Source: Bacteroides_E sp964522975
Lineage (GTDB): Bacteria > Bacteroidota > Bacteroidia > Bacteroidales > Bacteroidaceae
DNA length: 7,113 nt
NCBI GenBank assembly: GCA_964522975.1
Contig: CAZFXK010000110.1
Coordinates: 1-7,113 of the forward strand
Reading direction: 5' to 3'
The notes under the pieces were generated by a model, which worked only from the letters and a program-made list of their open reading frames with translations, was not told the origin of the DNA and searched no databases. The translations under genes and the position numbers were made by a program. Positions 1-6,451 of the stretch are shown piece by piece (position 1 is the first letter of the stretch; each line of letters opens with the position of its first letter).

Positions 1-1355
1 TCCTCAGCAGTTAACGGAATTTTCTTTCCTAAACGACGAGAGCCTTCTTTTGTTATTAAATAGTTCTCTTCATTTCGAATTCCTCCAAAGTCTTTATAAC
101 TCTCTACTTTCTCATAATTAATAAAATCTTTGAAGAGTCCATCGGCTTTCCATAACTCAATCAATTCGGGAATGAAATAAATACCGGGTTCAATTGTTAA
201 TACAAAACCCTCTTCTAATGAACGGGCTAATCGTAATGATTTACGCCCAAACTGCGAACTCTTAGACTCTCCATCATAGCCAACCCAAACTTCGCCTAAG
301 TTTTCCATATCATGCACGTCCAACCCCATCATATGACCTAATCCATGAGGATAAAAAAGAGCATGAGCTCCTTGCTGAACTGCTTCTTTAGCATCTCCCT
401 GCATTAACCCAAGCTCTTTAAGCCCATCCACCATAACTTTTGCAGAAAGATCATACACCTCTTCAAAACGGATATCAGGACGTAGCGCCTCAACTGAAGC
501 CTTATGCATCCGATTCTGTATTTCATAAACCTCTTTTTGACGTTGTGAAAATGTCTTAGAAACAGGTATAGTAGAGGACATATCTCCTGCATACCCCATT
601 GCAGTTTCTGCACCTGCATCAATAAGGAAAAGTTGCCCTTCTTCTACCTTATTTCCATGATAATGATTATGCAATGTCTGTCCATTAATGGTAGCTATTG
701 TTGGAAATGAAAGTTCACAATTGGAAGCTTTCACCACTTGCTCCATTGCGGCAACCACCTCATATTCATATTTTCCGGGTGCCAATAGATGCATGGCAGC
801 TAAATGCATATCCGAGGTCACATTACACGCTTTTTCAATTTCTGCTATTTCTTCTTCTGTTTTATTTTTACGCTGATCAACAATAGCTTTAATGAAATCA
901 ACAGAAGCTTTCTGATGTTCTAAAGGCAAACCCAACCACTCTAAAAGCTTTAATTGATGCTCTGTCCTATAGGGTGGGAGATAGTGGATCTGTTGTCCTT
1001 TTAAAACGGCTTCATGAAGATATATTTTCAAATAGCTCGCCGGTTGAGTTTCTTTAATCCCTACAAGATCACTTTTCTCCCTTAGGGTAGGCTGATTACC
1101 CATCCAAACGATATCATCCATGGTCAACTCATTACCAAAAATGATCTCCTTGTCATTATCAATATCAATTATTGCAGAAAGTCCAGAAAAAGCCAACCCA
1201 AAATAATAGAGAAAACAGGAATCTTGACGGAAACGGAACGCATTATCAGCATAATTCAATCCATAATCATCATTACCTAAAAACAACAATAATCCAGATC
1301 CTATTTTTTTCTTCAGCAAGGTCCGGCGTTGCTGATAAGTTTTTTTTGAAAACAT
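1..1355 (-). CDS. Xaa-Pro aminopeptidase (aminopeptidase P, M24B), C-terminal end cut by window edge
   Basis: Metal-dependent peptidase that removes an N-terminal residue preceding proline, probably cytosolic since no signal peptide is visible. I read 451 codons in one open frame from ATG at 1355 with no stop before the left edge. Residues 1-155 or so form the aminopeptidase P N-terminal domain (YFGLAFSGLSA at 51-61); the rest is the pita-bread catalytic domain. All five expected metal ligands are present: D246 in LIDAG, D258 in GDMSST, H341 in HGLGHMMG, E389 in TIEPG and E429 in GIRNEEN. H229 in LHNHYH matches the conserved substrate-binding histidine by its 17-residue spacing before D246. 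After the last ligand little should be missing, because family members of this type are around 450-470 residues. The start lies 10 bases after the argS stop, so the two are probably cotranscribed. An A8 run falls in codons 3-6. The family call is secure; the substrate range is inferred from the family. Confidence 0.95.
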   Translation of the reverse strand, partial: MFSKKTYQQRRTLLKKKIGSGLLLFLGNDDYGLNYADNAFRFRQDSCFLYYFGLAFSGLSAIIDIDNDKEIIFGNELTMDDIVWMGNQPTLREKSDLVGIKETQPASYLKIYLHEAVLKGQQIHYLPPYRTEHQLKLLEWLGLPLEHQKASVDFIKAIVDQRKNKTEEEIAEIEKACNVTSDMHLAAMHLLAPGKYEYEVVAAMEQVVKASNCELSFPTIATINGQTLHNHYHGNKVEEGQLFLIDAGAETAMGYAGDMSSTIPVSKTFSQRQKEVYEIQNRMHKASVEALRPDIRFEEVYDLSAKVMVDGLKELGLMQGDAKEAVQQGAHALFYPHGLGHMMGLDVHDMENLGEVWVGYDGESKSSQFGRKSLRLARSLEEGFVLTIEPGIYFIPELIELWKADGLFKDFINYEKVESYKDFGGIRNEENYLITKEGSRRLGKKIPLTAE

Positions 1356-1365
1356 AGTTTATATT

Positions 1366-3165
1366 TTACATTTGTTCAGGAACTTCAATTCCTAATAAAT
1401 CCATTCCTTGTCGAACTATTTTAGCCACATTAGCAGATAAAACCAAACGAAAGTTACGTTTAGACTTGTCTTCTTCATGCAAGATACTATAATCATGATA
1501 GAATTGATTATATTCTTTCACTAAATCATAAGTATAGTTGGCAATCAATGAAGGATTATACTCTTTTGCTGCCTGCTTTACAATATCGCCAAAATCAGAA
1601 AGCTGCTGAATTAAACTCATTTCCTTTTCATTCAATTCCACATTATCAAGAGACTCCATAACTCCATCATACTTCATTCCCATTTTCACTGCGTTTCTAA
1701 AGATAGAACAAATCCGCGCATGAGTATATTGAATAAAAGGACCCGTATTCCCATTAAAATCGATTGATTCTTTAGGATCGAAAGTCATATTTTTACGAGC
1801 ATCCACTTTTAAAATAAAGTATTTCAATGCACCTAACCCCACTATTCTAGCAACCTCTTCGACCTCTTCTTCAGTATAATTATCTAGACGCCCTAACTCG
1901 ATAGACGACTCTTTGGCCGTTTGAATCATCTCATCAATTAAATCATCAGCATCCACAACCGTACCCTCACGCGACTTCATTTTTCCATCCGGAAGCTCCA
2001 CCATGCCATAAGAAAAATGAACCAAGCCTTTCCCCCATTCAAATCCTAGTTTATCCAATATCACAGATAGCACTTGAAAATGATAGTTTTGCTCATTTCC
2101 AACCACATAAATCATTTTATCTATGGAATAGTCATTGAAACGAAGCTTGGCTGTACCGATGTCTTGAGTCATATAAACAGAAGTACCATCTGCGCGAAGA
2201 AGAATCTTTTGATCTAAACCTTCTTCACTTAAATCAACCCAAACAGAACCATCCTCTTTTTTATAAAAAACACCTTTGGATAACCCCTCTTCTACCTCTT
2301 TCTTTCCCACCAAATAGGTATCCGATTCATAATAGATTTTATCAAAACTAACCCCTAATTTTTGGTACGTTTCCTCAAATCCTTCATATACCCAGCCATT
2401 CATCTTATTCCACAAATCACGAACCTCTTTGTCTCCTTGTTCCCACTTCACTAACATCTCACGAGCCTCTCTCATCAGTGTAGACTGTTCTTCTGCTTCT
2501 TCTTGTGATAAACCTTGGGCTTTTAATTCTTCAAGTTCTTTTTTATAATGTTGATCAAAGGCAACATAGTAATCACCCACCAAGTGATCTCCTTTTTTTC
2601 CTGACGATTCCGGAGTTTCCCCATTGCCATATTTTTGCCAGGCAAGCATCGATTTGCAGATATGTATACCTCGATCGTTTACAATATTTGTCTTAACTAC
2701 GCGATTACCTACAGCTTCATGAATCTTGACTAAAGCATTTCCTAATAAATTGTTCCGAATATGTCCTAAATGCAAGGGCTTGTTCGTATTGGGAGAAGAA
2801 AACTCTATCATTACCAAAGGTGAATCTTTGGTAGCCTCAACCAACCCATAATTCTTTTGCGAGTCAATGTTTTTCAATAACCTCACCCAGGCTTCAGCAG
2901 AGATCGTTAAATTCAAGAACCCCTTAATAACATTAAAGGAATCCACAAGCTCATTATTAGCCTGAAGATACCCCCCTATTTCCTGCCCGGTGTCTTCCGG
3001 TTTCTTCTTAGACAGTTTAAGTAAAGGGAAAACCACTAACGTGATATGTCCCTCAAATTCTCGTTTTGTCTTTTGAAATTGTATTTGATTAATATCCGGT
3101 TCTTGTCCATAAAGATCTTTTACCCCTTGGCTAACAGAACGTCTTAATAAATCTTCTATATTCAT
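1366..3165 (-). CDS. argS: Arginyl-tRNA synthetase (ArgRS)
   Basis: Class I aminoacyl-tRNA synthetase that charges tRNA-Arg with arginine in the cytosol. With the start chosen here the protein is 599 residues. The order is an N-terminal tRNA-binding (Arg_tRNA_synt_N-type) domain at about 1-95, then the Rossmann catalytic core with SSPNTNKPLHLGH (HIGH motif HLGH at 132-135) and the KMSKS equivalent KMKSR at 395-399, then the all-alpha DALR anticodon-binding domain from about 470 to the end. The ATG at 3165 is preferred. An in-frame TTG at 3195 would add ten residues (MPPRKENNTE), but that codon lies inside the probable -7 promoter box TATCTTTG, and Bacteroidales homologues as I remember them begin at the equivalent of MNIEDLL. 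The gene has its own promoter immediately after the HU terminator and is followed after 10 bases by the aminopeptidase P gene. No catalytic motif is missing. Confidence 0.98.
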   Translation of the reverse strand: MNIEDLLRRSVSQGVKDLYGQEPDINQIQFQKTKREFEGHITLVVFPLLKLSKKKPEDTGQEIGGYLQANNELVDSFNVIKGFLNLTISAEAWVRLLKNIDSQKNYGLVEATKDSPLVMIEFSSPNTNKPLHLGHIRNNLLGNALVKIHEAVGNRVVKTNIVNDRGIHICKSMLAWQKYGNGETPESSGKKGDHLVGDYYVAFDQHYKKELEELKAQGLSQEEAEEQSTLMREAREMLVKWEQGDKEVRDLWNKMNGWVYEGFEETYQKLGVSFDKIYYESDTYLVGKKEVEEGLSKGVFYKKEDGSVWVDLSEEGLDQKILLRADGTSVYMTQDIGTAKLRFNDYSIDKMIYVVGNEQNYHFQVLSVILDKLGFEWGKGLVHFSYGMVELPDGKMKSREGTVVDADDLIDEMIQTAKESSIELGRLDNYTEEEVEEVARIVGLGALKYFILKVDARKNMTFDPKESIDFNGNTGPFIQYTHARICSIFRNAVKMGMKYDGVMESLDNVELNEKEMSLIQQLSDFGDIVKQAAKEYNPSLIANYTYDLVKEYNQFYHDYSILHEEDKSKRNFRLVLSANVAKIVRQGMDLLGIEVPEQM

Positions 3166-3192
3166 CTCAGTATTATTTTCTTTTCTTGGAGG

Positions 3193-3200
3193 CAAAGATA
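3193..3200 (-). promoter_or_regulatory. Probable -7 promoter box of argS
   Basis: Read on the minus strand this is TATCTTTG, an exact match to the Bacteroidota -7 consensus TAnnTTTG, 27 bases upstream of the argS ATG. At the expected 19-21 base spacing the -33 position holds only TGTT (about 3219-3222), a poor match to TTTG, and it falls inside the HU terminator hairpin. The box is a sequence match; its use as a promoter is inferred. Confidence 0.6.
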
Positions 3201-3201
3201 T

Positions 3202-3229
3202 AAAAAAAGGGACGTTTTAACAGTCCCTT
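3202..3229 (-). terminator. Intrinsic terminator after the HU gene
   Basis: On the minus strand a stem AAGGGAC (3229-3223) pairs with GTCCCTT (3213-3207) around a nine-base loop. The 3' arm runs into seven consecutive T between 3208 and 3202. It begins 33 bases after the HU stop, as expected for a Rho-independent terminator. It should separate the highly expressed HU transcript from argS, whose -7 box begins two bases beyond the T tract. Confidence 0.8.
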
Positions 3230-3262
3230 CTTTTAGTTTATATTTTAAGTGCTAACTATTCA

Positions 3263-3535
3263 TTATTTTACTGCATCAGCCAAATCCGAGCCGGGTTTAA
3301 ATCTAGCCACTTTCTTAGCAGGTATTTGTATCGGTTTTTTTGTCGCAGGATTAATTCCACGGCGTTCATTTCTTTGTACTACCGAAAATGAGCCAAAACC
3401 CACTAAGGATACTTTATCACCTTGCTCTAAGGCCTTCGTCACCGTTGTAATAAATGCATCTAGAGCTTTCTTCGTGTCTGCTTTAGTCAAACCAGACTCT
3501 TCTGCCATTGCATTGATAAGATTTGCTTTGTTCAT
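3263..3535 (-). CDS. HU family DNA-binding protein
   Basis: Small nucleoid-associated protein that binds and bends DNA as a dimer and helps compact the chromosome. The 90-residue length is typical of HU. The helical N-terminal half (MNKANLINAMAEESGLTK, with a second helix around 19-40) precedes the beta-arm. The conserved GFGSFSV at 47-53, RNERRGINP around 55-63 and IPAKKVARFKPG around 71-82 carry the signature including the proline at the arm tip. The gene is monocistronic by its signals: a well-matched promoter upstream and an intrinsic terminator just after the stop. It is transcribed divergently from the first rhomboid gene. Bacteroidales carry several HU paralogues, so I do not assign hupA or hupB. 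IHF subunits belong to the same superfamily, but the sequence reads as the HU type. Confidence 0.96.
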   Translation of the reverse strand: MNKANLINAMAEESGLTKADTKKALDAFITTVTKALEQGDKVSLVGFGSFSVVQRNERRGINPATKKPIQIPAKKVARFKPGSDLADAVK

Positions 3536-3580
3536 AAATTAAATGTTTTTATAAAATGATACTAAAAATAAAGTCTATCA

Positions 3581-3611
3581 CAAATATAAAGTAACAAATC
3601 AAAAAACCAAA
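3581..3611 (-). promoter_or_regulatory. Bacteroidota-type promoter of the HU gene
   Basis: On the minus strand TTTG (3611-3608) is followed after 19 bases by TATATTTG (3588-3581). This matches the -33 TTTG / -7 TAnnTTTG consensus with the expected spacing. It lies 45 bases upstream of the HU ATG and predicts a leader of roughly 40 bases, which is AT-rich and has no Shine-Dalgarno sequence. It is the best promoter match noticed in the window. Confidence 0.75.
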
Positions 3612-3693
3612 CATTTAAGGGTTTAAAAGCGCCAAAAGCCCTAAAATTAAACAATTTAGCTACGCTTATTATCATTAGCCCATTTTTTATTCT

Positions 3694-3701
3694 TATTTTT
3701 G
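3694..3701 (+). promoter_or_regulatory. Probable -7 promoter box of the rhomboid operon
   Basis: TATTTTTG matches TAnnTTTG and lies 53 bases upstream of the first rhomboid ATG. No TTTG is present at the expected -33 position (about 3669-3675 reads TTATCAT), so the promoter may be weak or need an activator. It is the only good -7 match in the 219-base divergent gap on this strand. The predicted transcript start, around 3705-3708, is just ahead of the short open frame at 3715. Confidence 0.5.
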
Positions 3702-3754
3702 CCACTACTTTAAAATGAGAACTAAAATTTTAATCATTCAAAACAAAAAAGAGG

Positions 3755-4414
3755 ATGCCTAAGGTTACAAAAAATATTTTAATAATAAATATACTCTTTT
3801 TCTTTGGAACCATTGTTGCAAAGAACTACAACATAGATTTAATCGATCTTTTAGGGCTACACTTCTTCTTAGCTGAAGACTTCAACCCCATACAACTAAT
3901 TAGTTACATGTTCTTACACGCAGGATTCAGCCACATCTTCTTTAATATGTTTGCCGTATGGATGTTTGGGCGGATTTTGGAACAAGTTTGGGGAGCTAAA
4001 CGCTTTTTAATTTACTATTTAGTCTGTGGCATTGGAGCCGGTATCATACAAGAGATAGTTCAACTCATACAGTATGAATTTGTGCTATCAAGTTATGAAA
4101 ATGTAAATATTGGTCATGCCATTATCCCCATGAAAGAGTATCTCAACTTGATGACTACAGTTGGAGCTTCCGGAGCAGTCTATGGTATTTTATTGGCATT
4201 TGGAATGCTTTTCCCTAATCAGCCACTCTTTATTTTCCCTTTACCCATGCCCATCAAAGCAAAGTATTTTGTCATTGGCTATGCCGTGATTGAATTATAT
4301 TTAGGCTTGGCAAATACTCAAGGAGATAATGTGGCGCATTTTGCCCATTTAGGAGGTATGATTTTCGGTTTTATCCTAATAAAATATTGGAGAAAAAAGG
4401 GTTATTATATGTAA
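3755..4414 (+). CDS. Rhomboid family intramembrane serine protease (first of tandem pair)
   Basis: Inner-membrane protease predicted to cleave transmembrane segments of other membrane proteins. The 219 residues form the minimal six-helix rhomboid core, with helices at about 7-25, 45-71, 82-102, 134-153, 167-186 and 193-209. The catalytic serine is S139 in the canonical GASG (137-140) and the histidine partner is H198 in AHLGG. H60 and N64 in HIFFN match the oxyanion-hole HxxxN element of GlpG-type rhomboids. The dyad is intact, so activity is expected. A loop of about 30 residues (103-133) joins helices 3 and 4. Start choice: AAAAAAGAGG directly abuts the ATG, and homologues of this type begin MP-x-VTKN-like. 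It leads a run of four closely spaced genes. The natural substrate cannot be read from the sequence. Confidence 0.95.
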   Translation: MPKVTKNILIINILFFFGTIVAKNYNIDLIDLLGLHFFLAEDFNPIQLISYMFLHAGFSHIFFNMFAVWMFGRILEQVWGAKRFLIYYLVCGIGAGIIQEIVQLIQYEFVLSSYENVNIGHAIIPMKEYLNLMTTVGASGAVYGILLAFGMLFPNQPLFIFPLPMPIKAKYFVIGYAVIELYLGLANTQGDNVAHFAHLGGMIFGFILIKYWRKKGYYM

Positions 4415-4427
4415 AACTATTGGGCCT

Positions 4428-5327
4428 ATGGAAGACTTTATAGCAAATATTAAAAATCAATTTAAAAAGGCAGATACTGTTTTACGTTTCATCTATGTAA
4501 ACATAGCCATCTTCTTATTATTCGCACTGCTTAGCATCATCTTACAACTCTTTAACAGAAGTGGAGATGTCCTATTCCAACAATTGGCTCTTCCCGCTTC
4601 TTTTATTCGTTTCATATTCCAACCCTGGTCTATTATTTCCTATATGTTCATGCATGCAGGAATAATACACTTACTCTTTAATATGCTTTGGCTATACTGG
4701 TTTGGACAAATCTTTCTGCATTTCTTTTCAGCCATTCATTTACGCGGACTCTATTTCTTAGGCGGAATTTTCGGAGGATTCCTTTATATGGTTTCTTATA
4801 ACATTTTCCCCTATTTTGATCCAATGATAGAGGTTTCCACAATGGTAGGTGCCTCTGCATCCGTATTGGCCATCGTAATGGCTACAGCCTATAGAGAACC
4901 GAACTACCCCATACGGTTGTTCCTTTTTGGAACATTACGCCTAAAATACCTGGCCACTTTTGCCATCATTTCAGATTTACTGTTTATTACTTCTGCTAAC
5001 GCAGGAGGGCATATCGCTCATTTAGGGGGTGCTTTAGCCGGTCTTTGGTTTGCATCCAGCTTATCTAAAGGAAAAGATAGGACTCGATGGATCAATAGTA
5101 TTATAAACGGCATTATTCGCTTTTTTACCACTCCTTTTAAGAAGAGAAAGAAAAAGCCCAAAATGAAAATATACAAGGGCAAGAGACAACAAGATTATGA
5201 TTATAACACCCAAAAGAGACAAGACTCAGCAGAAGTTGATCGAATCTTAGAAAAATTAAAAAAATCAGGTTATGCCAGTTTAACTGAAGAAGAAAAAAAA
5301 TCACTATTTGATGCCAGCAAAAGATAA
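4428..5327 (+). CDS. Rhomboid family intramembrane serine protease with C-terminal charged tail
   Basis: Second rhomboid, 299 residues, 13 bases after the first. Six membrane helices lie at about 20-42, 66-92, 104-124, 138-155, 172-188 and 195-212. The dyad is S143 in VGASAS and H198 in AHLGG, with H81 and N85 in HLLFN as the oxyanion-type pair. The serine motif reads GASA (141-144), not the canonical GASG, so the position after the nucleophile is Ala. I believe this also occurs in Bacteroidales relatives, so it does not by itself indicate a dead enzyme. After the core comes a very basic stretch (KKRKKKPKMK, 238-247), a polar linker, and an acidic/basic helical tail at about 267-299 with DRILEKLKKSGYASLTEEEK. 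This tail resembles a short domain I recall from Bacteroidota rhomboids (possibly DUF6576). Positive-inside reasoning puts the tail in the cytoplasm. The two rhomboids differ strongly, so this is an old paralogue pair. Confidence 0.93.
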   Translation: MEDFIANIKNQFKKADTVLRFIYVNIAIFLLFALLSIILQLFNRSGDVLFQQLALPASFIRFIFQPWSIISYMFMHAGIIHLLFNMLWLYWFGQIFLHFFSAIHLRGLYFLGGIFGGFLYMVSYNIFPYFDPMIEVSTMVGASASVLAIVMATAYREPNYPIRLFLFGTLRLKYLATFAIISDLLFITSANAGGHIAHLGGALAGLWFASSLSKGKDRTRWINSIINGIIRFFTTPFKKRKKKPKMKIYKGKRQQDYDYNTQKRQDSAEVDRILEKLKKSGYASLTEEEKKSLFDASKR

Positions 5328-5333
5328 AAAGAG

Positions 5334-6434
5334 ATGAAAAGAATAGCTCATTTAATACAGGCTCTTATTTTATTAGTAAATATATTATTTATCATTGCTT
5401 TTATATTTACAGCATACAGCCCTGCTTTTCATCCGGAAAAATATCCCATTCTATCTTGTGCCGGACTAGCTTTTCCTCTTTTTTTGCTAATCAATTTCTC
5501 CTTTATGCTCTTCTGGCTATTCATAAAAATAAAATATGCACTCCTTCCACTACTTAGCTTTTTCATCTGTTTTTCTCAAATAAAAACCTACTTCCCAATT
5601 CATTTCAAATCACAAGATCCTCCGGAACAACACCTAAAGATTCTTTCGTATAATGTAATGGGGTTTGATCGTTCGTTTAAAGAAAACGGAGAGAATCCCA
5701 TTCTAAACTATCTAAAGGAAAGTGAGGCCGACATTATTTGTCTGCAAGAATATACCACTTCTAACAACCCAAAGAAACTAACCCAAGAAGATATCTCCGA
5801 AGCTTTAAAACAATATCCTTTTTTTAAGAAAAACCAAGTTGGTTCCTCCAACAGCGGTAATCAAGTGGCCTGTTTTTCCAAGTACCCCATCCTTTCTAAT
5901 GTAAAAATTGACAATAAAAGTGCTTACAACGGATCTGTTAAATATGAAATAACGATAAGACAAGACACCATTACCTTAATAAATAGCCACTTGGAGTCCA
6001 ACAAACTGACCAAAGAAGATAAGGTGATTTATGAAGAAATACTGGCAACACCACCGGAAGCTGATCAAGTAAAGCAAGGAATGAAGCATTTAATAAGGAA
6101 ATTATCTGAGGCATCCATTATTCGTGCTAGCCAAATAGATACTTTAACAAAAGTAATTTCCGAAGCAAAACCTTTTCCATTAATTCACTGTGGTGACTTT
6201 AATGATTCTCCCATTTCTTACTCATTAAACACACTAAGAAAACAACTAAATGATGCCTTTGCTCAATCCGGTCACGGATTAGGAATTTCATATAATCAAA
6301 ATAAATTCTATTTTAGAATAGACCATATTTTAATCAGTAAAGACTTAAAATCATATCAGTGTACTGTAGATAAAAGCATTGATTTTTCTGATCATTATCC
6401 CATATGGTGTTATGTAGCAAAGAATAACAAATAA
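5334..6434 (+). CDS. Membrane-anchored endonuclease/exonuclease/phosphatase family hydrolase
   Basis: Metal-dependent phosphodiesterase or phosphatase fold (DNase I / sphingomyelinase / inositol phosphatase superfamily), 366 residues, starting 6 bases after the second rhomboid. Three hydrophobic helices at about 7-27, 39-63 and 68-84 precede the catalytic domain from about 100 on. Catalytic motifs are all present: N107 in SYNVMGFD, E139 in ICLQEY, H219 in INSHLES, D288 and N290 in GDFND, D330-H331 in IDHIL and D353-H354 in SDHYP. Lysines at 65 and 67 between helices 2 and 3, plus the MKR start, suggest an inside N-terminus. That would place the catalytic domain in the periplasm. The substrate (nucleic acid, phospholipid or sphingolipid head group, other phosphoester) is not determined. 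Spacing suggests cotranscription with the rhomboids. Confidence 0.92.
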   Translation: MKRIAHLIQALILLVNILFIIAFIFTAYSPAFHPEKYPILSCAGLAFPLFLLINFSFMLFWLFIKIKYALLPLLSFFICFSQIKTYFPIHFKSQDPPEQHLKILSYNVMGFDRSFKENGENPILNYLKESEADIICLQEYTTSNNPKKLTQEDISEALKQYPFFKKNQVGSSNSGNQVACFSKYPILSNVKIDNKSAYNGSVKYEITIRQDTITLINSHLESNKLTKEDKVIYEEILATPPEADQVKQGMKHLIRKLSEASIIRASQIDTLTKVISEAKPFPLIHCGDFNDSPISYSLNTLRKQLNDAFAQSGHGLGISYNQNKFYFRIDHILISKDLKSYQCTVDKSIDFSDHYPIWCYVAKNNK

Positions 6435-6451
6435 CAAAACCGAGTATAAAC

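Noticed and set aside
404..886. Several 60-72 codon open frames on both strands within the aminopeptidase gene
   Set aside because: They overlap a continuous reading frame with all expected M24 metal ligands and have no recognisable motifs.
1340..1347. Run of eight A in codons 3-6 of the aminopeptidase gene as a possible phase-variation or slippage site
   Set aside because: The frame is intact, such runs are expected in AT-rich DNA, and nothing nearby suggests programmed slippage.
2505..2696. Plus-strand open frame opposite argS
   Set aside because: It is antisense to the conserved ArgRS catalytic region and has no domain features.
3249..3542. Plus-strand open frame of 97 codons opposite the HU gene
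   Set aside because: It is antisense to a clear HU gene with its own promoter and terminator, and its translation shows no family features.
3542..3754. Possible small RNA or riboswitch in the divergent gap
   Set aside because: Apart from the promoter boxes, a weak four-base stem and the short overlapping frame, I see no stable structure or recognised RNA element.
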